64,000 nucleotides of DNA, taken from the NCBI RefSeq assembly GCF_025753795.1, contig NZ_JAOWPS010000004.1, forward strand, positions 186,001-250,000. Reading direction: 5' to 3'. Below, piece by piece: positions 25,416 to 33,345 of the stretch (the stretch's first letter is position 1; the number at the start of each line of letters is the position of its first letter). A program made the position numbers and the translations under genes. The stretch is from Mesorhizobium sp. YC-39 (GTDB lineage: Bacteria > Pseudomonadota > Alphaproteobacteria > Rhizobiales > Rhizobiaceae). The notes beneath the pieces are model-generated. The model was given only the letters and a program-made list of their open reading frames with translations. It had not been told where the DNA came from and made no database searches.

Positions 25416-25860
25416 CCAGCACTTGGACGGATTTGCTGCTTATGCAGGATTGTTTCTGAGCGGGTTGATCGCAGCAACCATTCTGCCTGCCCAGTCTGAA
25501 GGGGTGCTGGTGGCTCTGTCGCTGCGCGGCACCTATGAGCCTTGGGCGCTCTTGGCCGTTGCCTCGGCAGGCAACGTCCTGGGGTCGGTGATCAATTGGG
25601 CGTTGGGCCGAGGCCTGCTCCGATTCCAGTCTTATCCCTGGTTCCCTGTTACACCCGCCCGCCTTAGTTCAGCCGCCAACTGGTACCGGCGTTTCGGGCG
25701 GTGGTCATTGCTGGCCAGCTGGATGCCCGTGATAGGCGATCCGTTGACGCTCGCTGCCGGAGTGTTGAAAGAGCCGTTCTGGAGCTTTCTGGCCATCGTC
25801 ACGATAGCAAAAGTCGGCCGCTACCTCATTTTGATGATGGTTCTGCTGAAGTGGTTGTGA
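25402..25860 (+). CDS. YqaA-family (DedA/SNARE-associated-like) membrane protein
   Basis: A small membrane protein of 152 residues with about four helices, resembling YqaA: FLSGLIAATILPAQSEGVLVAL at the N-terminus, then GNVLGSVINWALGRGL, RRFGRWSLLASWMPVIGDPLTLAAGVLK and a final helix. The GDPLT motif and amphipathic re-entrant pattern are those of the VTT/DedA superfamily, some members of which act in lipid scrambling or metal tolerance. The start codon is GTG 25402. Its upstream HmrR-type promoter suggests copper induction. Confidence 0.8.
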   Translation: MSRDNQHLDGFAAYAGLFLSGLIAATILPAQSEGVLVALSLRGTYEPWALLAVASAGNVLGSVINWALGRGLLRFQSYPWFPVTPARLSSAANWYRRFGRWSLLASWMPVIGDPLTLAAGVLKEPFWSFLAIVTIAKVGRYLILMMVLLKWL

Positions 25861-25867
25861 ACGGTCA

Positions 25868-26533
25868 TCAGCCCGCTTTGCAGTTGAGCTCAAGCTTGGT
25901 GGCGAAGATCTTGGCCATGTTCGTACCCGTCGGATCGTTAAAAAACGCGTCCGTCAATTTGCTTTGGTTCTGCGCGATCGCATCCTCGGCGCTGGGGCGA
26001 AGAACTGTGCGCTCGCAGCTAGACGGCAAACCGTCAACGGCGATTTTGTCGTCCGTGACAAAATCGATCGCCGTGTAGAACGTCGGATCGTAGACCCCGA
26101 AATCCACTTTCCCGGACAGCGCAAGCGGGGTTTTGGGCTCGGATTCAAAGGACACGACCAACTGGCCGTTATCGAACTGCACGCTTAGCGATGCCGGGGC
26201 TTTCATGGCTACGTCTTTGCCATCCACCGTGACGATCTGGAAATAGTTGTAGTCCGCGAGCGACGCGTAGATGGTTTCCGACACCGCCCGCATCTCGGCA
26301 ACGTCGAGCTGAAGATCTGAGTTCTTGTCGAACTCCATCGTCACGGTACTCGAGAACAGCTCGTCAAAGCGCCAAAGATGCCGCAAGGTTTTTACGGTCG
26401 TCTTGTCCGATGACAGACTGACGTTAAGTTGTGCCTCCGCAAATACGTGAGGGTGAGCACCTGCGGTGCAGGTCGAAGCCAGCAGCGTAGCAACAACCCC
26501 AGCTAACTCCGTCGGCCGGGTCCTCAGCTTCAT
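25868..26533 (-). CDS. DUF1007 family periplasmic protein
   Basis: A 221-residue exported protein with a signal peptide (VVATLLASTCTAGA) followed directly by the family hallmark HPHVFAEAQL. DUF1007 proteins usually sit beside NicO/RcnA-type nickel-cobalt transporters; none is present here. It lies 44 bp after the multicopper oxidase on the same strand and so is likely in the same copper-induced transcript. The EFDKNSDLQLDVAEM segment resembles an EF-hand-like acidic loop, seen in this family. A role in metal handling is inferred from context. Confidence 0.82.
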   Translation of the reverse strand: MKLRTRPTELAGVVATLLASTCTAGAHPHVFAEAQLNVSLSSDKTTVKTLRHLWRFDELFSSTVTMEFDKNSDLQLDVAEMRAVSETIYASLADYNYFQIVTVDGKDVAMKAPASLSVQFDNGQLVVSFESEPKTPLALSGKVDFGVYDPTFYTAIDFVTDDKIAVDGLPSSCERTVLRPSAEDAIAQNQSKLTDAFFNDPTGTNMAKIFATKLELNCKAG

Positions 26534-26577
26534 TTTTGTCCCTCTTTCGCAGAATCGCCAAGCCGCTCAGCGGCAGA

Positions 26578-28080
26578 TTATGCCTGCACGTCGACGATCC
26601 CCATCATGCCGAGCTGCTCATGCTCCAGTATGTGGCAGTGATACATGCGCAACCCCGGCCGGTCCTGCCGCAGCAGCAGCCGCACCGTCTCGCCGCGCGC
26701 AACGTTGACGGTGTCCTTCCAGGCCAGGTAGGCCGATTTCGAGACCTGGCCGTCGCGTTCGTGCTCTACCACCTGGAACTGCGTGCCGTGCACATGGAAG
26801 GGATGGTCCATGTCCGCCTTGTTGGCGATTTCCCAGAGCTCGACCTCGCCTGCTTTCGAGACGACATCGATGCGGCCCATGTCAAAGGCGGCGCCGTTGA
26901 TCAGGAACCCCATCTCCATGCCGTTCGCGTTCATGGCCATGGTTTCGGTGAAGACGAAGCGACGGTTGACGGCAGGCGCACCGAGTTGCGCAATCGGCCG
27001 CAGCCTGTCGGGCAGTGGCGGGATGGCCTCGGCCGGCGTCTCCGAAACATTGACCGTAAAGAGCGTCAGGCCTGCATCGGCCGGTCGGCCTGCGCCCATC
27101 CAGCCGCGATCGTAATCGAGCGTATACAGCGTGGTGGGGCCGGGCTTGTCGAAAGACACGATCAGTTCGAGACGCTCCGCCGGGCTGAGCAGGATGTCGT
27201 CGGCGGCGACCGGCGCTTCCAGCAGGCCGCCGTCGGTTCCGATGATCGTCATGGGCGCGTCATCGAAGGAGAGCCGCAAAAAGCGCGCGTTGGTCGCATT
27301 GTAGAGCCGGAAGCGCCGTTTCGCGCCCACCGGCACCGCCAGCGCCGGGTTCTTCTGTCCATTGACGAGCACATGGTCGCCGACGCGGCCATTCATCAGG
27401 TCGACCGTCGTGCTGTCCGGCATGGTGCCATCGGCGGCAAGGCGAAGGTCGGTGAACACCAGCACGGTATCGCCATATTCGAGCGGAATTGGATCAACCT
27501 TCGGCTTGACCACGAACGCCCCGGCAAGGCCGCGATAGACCTGCTCGGCCGTCTTGCCGTGCGGGTGCGGATGGTACCAGTATGAACCCGCGCTGCCTTC
27601 CGGCAGCTCGAAGCTGTAGGTGCGCTCGGTGTCCGTCGCGACCGGGTCCATCGGGTTGCCGTCCTGATCGGCCGGCACCGGCATACCGTGCCAGTGGATG
27701 GTGCTTGCCTCATCCGGAATCCGGTTCGCGAAGGTGATCTCGACGCGGCTGCCCTCGACCACCTCGATCAACGGCCCGGGGCTAGTGCCGTTATAGGCGA
27801 GGATCGGCGTGTCGAGCCCTTCGGCAAAACGAGCCTTGGCGGGTTCGGCCGTCAGCTTCGCCTTGAACAGGCCTGAGGTAGCGGCCTCGTTGGCCAGCAG
27901 AGGCAAGTCGCGCAGCGTCTCTCCTTCGGGCAGCACGACGGCGCTCTGTGGCGGCACCGCCATGTCGTGGCCTGCGTGAGCGCCCATGCCGGGCATGTCG
28001 TCCATCTTCATCTGGGCGAGGGCGCGCGGGCTCGCAAGAACCGTCGCCAGACCTGCCGCCAGAAAGCCGCGTCGATGCAT
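26578..28080 (-). CDS. Multicopper oxidase (CueO/CopA-like)
   Basis: A 500-residue periplasmic laccase-like enzyme with a Tat signal (MHRRGFLAAGLATVLASPRALA). All four copper-ligand clusters are present: HWHG (H129, H131), WYHPHPHG, HPFHVHGTQFQV and MYHCHILEHEQLGMMG, the last carrying the type 1 Cys-His pair with an axial Met. A Met/His-rich stretch just after the signal (MKMDDMPGMGAHAGHDM) is typical of enzymes that oxidise Cu(I). It is preceded by an HmrR-type promoter at 28105-28135 and followed by the DUF1007 gene. Copper detoxification in the periplasm is the likely role. Confidence 0.92.
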   Translation of the reverse strand: MHRRGFLAAGLATVLASPRALAQMKMDDMPGMGAHAGHDMAVPPQSAVVLPEGETLRDLPLLANEAATSGLFKAKLTAEPAKARFAEGLDTPILAYNGTSPGPLIEVVEGSRVEITFANRIPDEASTIHWHGMPVPADQDGNPMDPVATDTERTYSFELPEGSAGSYWYHPHPHGKTAEQVYRGLAGAFVVKPKVDPIPLEYGDTVLVFTDLRLAADGTMPDSTTVDLMNGRVGDHVLVNGQKNPALAVPVGAKRRFRLYNATNARFLRLSFDDAPMTIIGTDGGLLEAPVAADDILLSPAERLELIVSFDKPGPTTLYTLDYDRGWMGAGRPADAGLTLFTVNVSETPAEAIPPLPDRLRPIAQLGAPAVNRRFVFTETMAMNANGMEMGFLINGAAFDMGRIDVVSKAGEVELWEIANKADMDHPFHVHGTQFQVVEHERDGQVSKSAYLAWKDTVNVARGETVRLLLRQDRPGLRMYHCHILEHEQLGMMGIVDVQA

Positions 28081-28104
28081 TGTCGTCTCCTACCTTGCGC
28101 AGCA

Positions 28105-28135
28105 ACGCTAAGGGTTCCAGCTACAGGAAGGTCAA
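28105..28135 (-). promoter_or_regulatory. MerR-type promoter/operator of the multicopper oxidase
   Basis: On the minus strand TTGACC (28135-28130) and TAGCGT (28110-28105) are spaced by exactly 19 bp, with TTCC...GGAACC dyad halves inside, closely matching the two promoters around hmrR. It begins 25 bp before the oxidase start codon. Confidence 0.78.
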
Positions 28136-28349
28136 GCCGTTTTGTTGCTAACGCGCCACAGCCGTCCGACAGGTTCGAGCCGTCTGCCTGGCACGGCACA
28201 TGCCAAACCTTCGGGATGAAATCGGTTTCCGAAGCGTTTATCGAACAGCCAACGCTCACAGCCTGGTGTCCAGCACCGGGTGCCGATGAGCAAGAAACCC
28301 TCCGGCGGTGGCCCACGCTACATCGTGCACGACGCCCAGGAGACGGAAT

Positions 28350-29417
28350 ATGCCTGCCAAAGCCTATATCAACCGGATCGCAACAGCGGTGCCGGAGCAC
28401 GAGGTTCATCAATTCTACCTGCGTTTCGCGGCCTCCATGGTTGCGCCCGATCGTCGCAGAATCTTCGAGCGCATGGCCGATCTTGCCGGCATCGAGCACC
28501 GCTATTCCTGCTTTGCGCCTGCTTCCGACCCCGAAGGACCGTCCGCCGATCTGGCCGGGACTTTCATCAGGGGTGCGTTTCCCGGAACGGCCGTGAGAAT
28601 GGCCATGTTTGACGATGCCGCACCTGTCCTGGCGCAAAAAGGCGTGGACGGATTGCAGCTTGGCGATGACGCTTCGCGCGTCACCCATCTCATCGTCACC
28701 ACCTGCACCGGTTTTTCGGCGCCGGGCATCGATCTGGATCTGGTTGCGCGATGCGGGCTGCCGAACGGGGTCGAACGCACGATGATTGGTTTCATGGGGT
28801 GCTACGCGGCGATCAACGGTCTCAAGCTTGCCCGCCACATCGTCCGCTCCGACCCGGACGCCAGGGTCCTCCTGGTCGATATCGAACTCTGCACCATGCA
28901 TCTGCGTGAAACCGCCGAGCTGGAAAAGCTGCTGTCGTTCTGCCTCTGGGGCGACGGCTGCGCGGCCGCGCTCATCACCGCCGAGCCGCACGGCATCGAG
29001 CTCGATAGCTTTCACGGCATGGTGGCGCAGGAGCGGCGGGATCTGATGCGCTGGAGCATTCGCGACCATGGTTTTGAAATGTTTCTTTCCGGCCATGTCC
29101 CGGCGGCGATTCATGAAGCGTTGCGGGACAACCATGCCGCCATCCTCGGTGGCCGGCCGGTCGAGGCGATCGACCTTTGGGCCGTGCATCCGGGCGGACG
29201 TTCGGTGCTCGACGCCGTCGACAGGGCCTTGAAGCTCGCGCCCGCCGCGCTTGCGCCATCGCGCGAGGTGTTGCGCAAATACGGAAACATGTCGTCCGCG
29301 ACTGTCATGTTCGTGATGAAAGAGATGTTCAAGGCGCCGCCGGGCCTGCTCGGCTGCGGCATGTCGTTCGGACCCGGACTGACAGCCGAAACCATGCTTT
29401 TTCGAACGGTGTCATGA
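28350..29417 (+). CDS. Type III polyketide synthase (chalcone/stilbene synthase family)
   Basis: A 355-residue thiolase-fold enzyme. The catalytic triad is visible: Cys151 in GFMGCYAAINGL, His280 in WAVHPGGRSVLDAV and Asn313 in YGNMSSATVMFV; GMSFGPGLTAE is the C-terminal family signature. Such enzymes extend an acyl-CoA with malonyl-CoA and cyclise it to pyrones or resorcinols. ATG 28350 has AGGAGA upstream; a longer frame from 28308 lacks a good site. The stop overlaps the methyltransferase start (ATGA) and a flavoprotein gene follows, the order of srsA-srsB-srsC for alkylresorcinol/quinone synthesis. Confidence 0.92.
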   Translation: MPAKAYINRIATAVPEHEVHQFYLRFAASMVAPDRRRIFERMADLAGIEHRYSCFAPASDPEGPSADLAGTFIRGAFPGTAVRMAMFDDAAPVLAQKGVDGLQLGDDASRVTHLIVTTCTGFSAPGIDLDLVARCGLPNGVERTMIGFMGCYAAINGLKLARHIVRSDPDARVLLVDIELCTMHLRETAELEKLLSFCLWGDGCAAALITAEPHGIELDSFHGMVAQERRDLMRWSIRDHGFEMFLSGHVPAAIHEALRDNHAAILGGRPVEAIDLWAVHPGGRSVLDAVDRALKLAPAALAPSREVLRKYGNMSSATVMFVMKEMFKAPPGLLGCGMSFGPGLTAETMLFRTVS

Positions 29418-30127
29418 GCGGCCTGGATCACCGTCGGCTTGCGCCGGAAATCCTTGACGGACTTGCGGCCGACGATCCGCGAGCACTTGCCTCGCGCCGC
29501 GACCTTCGTCGCATCAACATGCTGATGTTTCAGGCGCCGATCATGGCGTCGTTGCTCAGGAAGTTCGTGGCAAAGCCGCCGCGCCGCATTCTGGAGATCG
29601 GCGCCGGCGATGGCAGGTTCATGCTGGCGGTAGCACGGCGCATGGCCAGGCATTGGCCTGAAGTCGAACTGGTGATGCTCGACCGCGTCGAGCTCGTCAC
29701 CGCGCAACTGCGCGCTGATTTTGACAGGCTGGGATGGAAGATAGACGGGATCACCGCCGACGTCTTCGACTGGGCGGGAACGGTCGAGCGCAAGCCATTC
29801 GACGCGATCACCGTCAATCTGTTCCTGCATCACTTCGACGACGCGGAGCTCGTGCGTCTGTTTTCGCTGATGGCGCCGAAAGCCCCATTGCTCCTGGCGA
29901 CGGAGCCATTGAGGGCGAAACTGGCACTGGCAGCAACCCGTCTTCTTCCCGCAATCGGCGCCAATGACGTCACGCGAAACGACGCGGCGCAAAGCGTGCG
30001 TGCCGGCTTTCGCGGCAGCGAGCTTTCCGGTCTCTGGCTTGCGGCTAGGGGCAAGCCGATCGAGGAACGGCGTGCCGGCCTTTTTTCGCATATCTTCGTC
30101 GGTGCCGGTGCCGACCCCACGATTTGA
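29414..30127 (+). CDS. SAM-dependent methyltransferase of the type III PKS cluster
   Basis: A 237-residue class I methyltransferase. Motif I is visible as ILEIGAGDGRFMLAV near residue 60, an acidic residue ends strand 2 (VMLDRVE), and the DAITVNLFLHHF segment gives motif IV/post-motif. It starts inside the stop of the synthase gene. By analogy to SrsB it may methylate the phenolic hydroxyl or ring of an alkylresorcinol; that is inference from cluster order. The flavoprotein follows after 24 bp. Confidence 0.87.
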   Translation: MSGLDHRRLAPEILDGLAADDPRALASRRDLRRINMLMFQAPIMASLLRKFVAKPPRRILEIGAGDGRFMLAVARRMARHWPEVELVMLDRVELVTAQLRADFDRLGWKIDGITADVFDWAGTVERKPFDAITVNLFLHHFDDAELVRLFSLMAPKAPLLLATEPLRAKLALAATRLLPAIGANDVTRNDAAQSVRAGFRGSELSGLWLAARGKPIEERRAGLFSHIFVGAGADPTI

Positions 30128-30151
30128 GATGACCATGTATCGAGATGGCCC

Positions 30152-31375
30152 ATGACGCGATTGTCGACCCATGACGCGATCATCATCGGCGCCGGCCCGG
30201 CGGGCACATCCGTGGCGCTGACGCTGGCCCGGCACGGATGGGCCGTGGCGCTTGTGGAAAAGAGCGCGTTCCCGCGCCGCAAGGTCTGCGGCGAATACAT
30301 GTCGGCAAGCAATCTTGCGCTTCTGGACCGACTCGGAATCGGCGAAGCCTGGCGCGCCAATGCCGGCCCCGAAATCCGTCGTGTCGGTCTCTTTTCGGGC
30401 GAGACTTGTGTCGAGGCGCCAATGCCCCATGCAAAAGATGAGCCCTCTGCAAATGGCTTCGGCCGGGCACTCGGCCGGGACATTCTCGACTTTCTGCTTT
30501 TGCAGGCGGCGCGATCGGCGGGTGTCGAAATCTTCCAACCTTACCGTGCCGTCGCCATAGAGCGGGATGGCGACATGCAAACAGTGCAAATTCAAGCCGG
30601 AGACGAAACGACGATGTTGCGTGCGCCGGTGATTGTCGCCGCGCACGGTTCCTGGGAACCAGGACCGCTGCCCAGCCAGCTTGAAAAGGCCAACCGCCCG
30701 TCGGACCTGCTCGGCTTCAAGGCGCATTTCACCGGCTCATCCCTGGCGCCTGATTTGATGCCTCTGCTGGCGTTTCCGGGCGGTTATGGCGGCATGGTCT
30801 GGGCGGATCATGGCCGGTTGTCGATCTCATGCTGCATTCGGCGTGACATGCTGGCGCAGTTGCGCAAGCACAAACACCATGGCCCCGAACACCAGGGCCA
30901 TGTGTCAGCCTCCGATGCGGTCTTCCGTCATCTGATGGACTCGTGCCGCGGTATCAGGGATGCCCTGGAAACAGCGCATCTCGACGGTCCATGGCTTGCC
31001 GCGGGTCCGATCCGGCCGGGACTTCGCAGCTGCTACGAAGGTGACATCTTCCGCGTCGGCAATGCAGCCGGAGAGTCTCATCCGATCGTCGCCGAGGGCA
31101 TCTCGATGGCGCTTCAGTCCGGCTGGCTGCTGGCTTCGGAACTCGCATGCGCGCCAGCTGGCCGGGCAGGGCGCGAGGCCGCCGGCAGGCACTATGCGGC
31201 GGCCTGGAAAGGACTGTTTTCGACGCGGGTCTACGCCGCTGCCGCTATTGCCCGAATTGCCCTTCGCCCCGGCAGCGCCGCCCTGATGGAGGCGACCGTC
31301 CGGAATTTCCCGAAGGCACTGACCTTGGGTGCTCAACTGAGCGGCAAGATAAAGCCGGTTCCCGGCTTTGTCTGA
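30152..31375 (+). CDS. FAD-dependent monooxygenase/reductase of the type III PKS cluster
   Basis: A 407-residue flavoprotein of the geranylgeranyl-reductase / aromatic hydroxylase superfamily: Rossmann motif DAIIIGAGPAGTSVALTLAR at the N-terminus, RKVCGEYMS (family CxxxS-like stretch), and the second FAD motif IFRVGNAAGESHPIVAEGISMAL near residue 305. In the analogous srs cluster the flavoprotein hydroxylates the ring to give a quinone. A membrane-associated lipid quinone product is a reasonable inference. It ends the three-gene operon. Confidence 0.88.
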   Translation: MTRLSTHDAIIIGAGPAGTSVALTLARHGWAVALVEKSAFPRRKVCGEYMSASNLALLDRLGIGEAWRANAGPEIRRVGLFSGETCVEAPMPHAKDEPSANGFGRALGRDILDFLLLQAARSAGVEIFQPYRAVAIERDGDMQTVQIQAGDETTMLRAPVIVAAHGSWEPGPLPSQLEKANRPSDLLGFKAHFTGSSLAPDLMPLLAFPGGYGGMVWADHGRLSISCCIRRDMLAQLRKHKHHGPEHQGHVSASDAVFRHLMDSCRGIRDALETAHLDGPWLAAGPIRPGLRSCYEGDIFRVGNAAGESHPIVAEGISMALQSGWLLASELACAPAGRAGREAAGRHYAAAWKGLFSTRVYAAAAIARIALRPGSAALMEATVRNFPKALTLGAQLSGKIKPVPGFV

Positions 31376-31540
31376 CGCATCGCCTTTTCTGTCGCCGGCT
31401 TTCAGCGGAATCATCTGGCTTGCAGGCAGCTAACTCGCCGCCCAGCGGGCAGCCTAGAAACTTGCGCGATCCCTAATATAAGCGCACACTTCCAAGTTGG
31501 ACGGGGAGAAAACGGCTCATAAGCAAAGCGGGAGGAAACC

Positions 31541-32980
31541 ATGGACAGCATGAGCCTCACTACACTTGAACGCGGCAAGACGACGATCGATGCCGCGGCC
31601 CTGGAGGCGCTTTCGGCGCGATTGCGCGGCACGGTGCTGAGGGAAGGTGATGGCGCCTATGACGAGGCACGCAGCATCTGGAATGCCATGATCGACCGGC
31701 GGCCAGGACTGATCGTGCGCTGCGCCGGCGCCGCCGACGTCATTGCCGCGGTGAACTTCGCCAGGGAAAACCGGATTCTGGTCGCGGTTCGCGGCGGCGG
31801 TCACAACATCGCCGGCAGCGCCGTCTGCGACGGCGGCCTGATGATCGATCTTTCGCCGATGAAATCGGTGCGGGTCGATCCGCCGACGCGGCGGGTATGG
31901 GTGGAGCCTGGGGCGACGCTTGCCGATGTCGACCAGGAAACGCAGGCTTTCGAATTGGCGATACCGACCGGCATCAACTCGACCACCGGCATATCCGGCC
32001 TGACGCTGGGCGGCGGCTTCGGCTGGCTCACGCGGAAATTCGGCCTGACCATCGACAATCTTCTCAGCGCCGATGTGGTGACCGCCGACGGCAAGCTGCT
32101 GCGCGCCAGCCAGACCGAGAATCCGGACCTGTTCTGGGCGCTGCGCGGCGGCGGCGGCAATTTCGGTGTCGTCACGGCTTTCGAATTCAAGCTTCACCGT
32201 GTCGGTCCCCAGGTTCTGTCGGGACTTGTCATTCATCCCTTCGCCGATGCCCAAGAGGTGCTGCGGGAATATCGCGCGGCGCTTGAACTGGCGCCCGACG
32301 AACTGACCTGCTGGGTGGTCATGCGGCAGGCGCCGCCACTACCCTTCCTGCCGGCAGAATGGCACGGCAAGGAAGTTCTGGTTCTGGCCATGTGCTATTG
32401 CGGCGATCTTAAGGAGGGAGCGAGGGCGACGAAAAGGCTTCGCGCCATCGGCACGCCGATCGTCGATGTCGTCGGTCCCAACCCGCTCGCCGGCTGGCAG
32501 CAGGCATTCGATCCGTTGCTTACACCCGGCGCCCGCAACTATTGGAAGAGCCATGATTTCACCGGACTTTCCGACAGCGCGATCGAGGTCATCACGGCAG
32601 CGATACCAAGGCTTCCGGGACCTGAATGCGAAATATTCCTTGGCCATGTCGGCGGTGCGGCGGGCCGGGTGAAAGCCGACGAAACGGCGTTTCCGCAGCG
32701 CAGCACGCATTTCGTCATGAACGTCCACGCGCGCTGGCGCGAACCGGGAATGGACAAGGCCTGCATCGACTGGGCGCGTGGTATCTATGAGGCGACCAAG
32801 CCCTATGCCGCTGGCACAGCCTATGTCAATTTCATGCCCGAGGACGAGGCGGAGAGGGTCGAAGTGGCCTATGGCGGCAACTATCAGCGCCTTCTGGAAA
32901 TCAAGCAGCGCTACGACCCGCTGAACCTGTTCCGCATGAACCAGAATCTGCGGCCGAAGGAAAATCTGCAGGCTGCATAG
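31541..32980 (+). CDS. FAD-linked (BBE/6-hydroxynicotine oxidase-like) oxidoreductase
   Basis: A 479-residue PCMH-type flavoenzyme. The FAD-binding-4 domain carries VRGGGHNIAGSAVCDGG, in which the His is the usual site of covalent flavin attachment, then ISGLTLGGGFGWLTRKFGL and LRGGGGNFGVVTAFE. The C-terminus has the berberine-bridge motif YGGNYQRLLEIKQRYDPLNLF. Such enzymes oxidise alcohols, amines or sugars. A GGGAGGA lies before ATG 31541. It follows the PKS cluster after 165 bp on the same strand but may be independent. Confidence 0.88.
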   Translation: MDSMSLTTLERGKTTIDAAALEALSARLRGTVLREGDGAYDEARSIWNAMIDRRPGLIVRCAGAADVIAAVNFARENRILVAVRGGGHNIAGSAVCDGGLMIDLSPMKSVRVDPPTRRVWVEPGATLADVDQETQAFELAIPTGINSTTGISGLTLGGGFGWLTRKFGLTIDNLLSADVVTADGKLLRASQTENPDLFWALRGGGGNFGVVTAFEFKLHRVGPQVLSGLVIHPFADAQEVLREYRAALELAPDELTCWVVMRQAPPLPFLPAEWHGKEVLVLAMCYCGDLKEGARATKRLRAIGTPIVDVVGPNPLAGWQQAFDPLLTPGARNYWKSHDFTGLSDSAIEVITAAIPRLPGPECEIFLGHVGGAAGRVKADETAFPQRSTHFVMNVHARWREPGMDKACIDWARGIYEATKPYAAGTAYVNFMPEDEAERVEVAYGGNYQRLLEIKQRYDPLNLFRMNQNLRPKENLQAA

Positions 32981-33001
32981 TATCTGTCAACTACACGATT
33001 G

Positions 33002-33032
33002 TGGCCCGCGTCCTGGCGTAGGGGGCGGGCCA
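33002..33032 (+). terminator. GC-rich hairpin after the FAD oxidase gene
   Basis: TGGCCCGC (33002-33009) pairs with GCGGGCCA (33025-33032) around a 15-nt loop, 21 bases after the stop codon. There is no T-tract after it, so intrinsic termination is uncertain. Confidence 0.3.
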
Positions 33033-33345
33033 GTCAGGGATTGTCGCAAAGGCAATTGCTGCTAGCCCTAAAGGTCTAACACCCACCCCTTTGCTTGACT
33101 CGACCGGCGAAAACGGGCAGCAAAGCCTGATATGGAGGGCAATTTTGCCACTTTCATAGTCATGAGGATACTTTTTTCGGAGTGACCGCCGCCAAATCGG
33201 CGACCGGTGGAGGGATTGGTTAACCAACTTTGTCCATCTTTTGAATCAATCGGCAACAGCAGCGAAGGGTGCCGGGGGGCATCAGGCGAACTGTGATCGT
33301 AACGGATGCGAGGGCGCAAGCCGGCAAGCCGATTGAGAGTGTTGT
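33033..33345. other. Intergenic region without recognisable gene
   Basis: Apart from the hairpin at its left edge, I see no convincing coding frame, RNA gene or repeat here. The right part presumably holds the promoter of the DUF2778 gene that starts at 33346. Confidence 0.5.
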
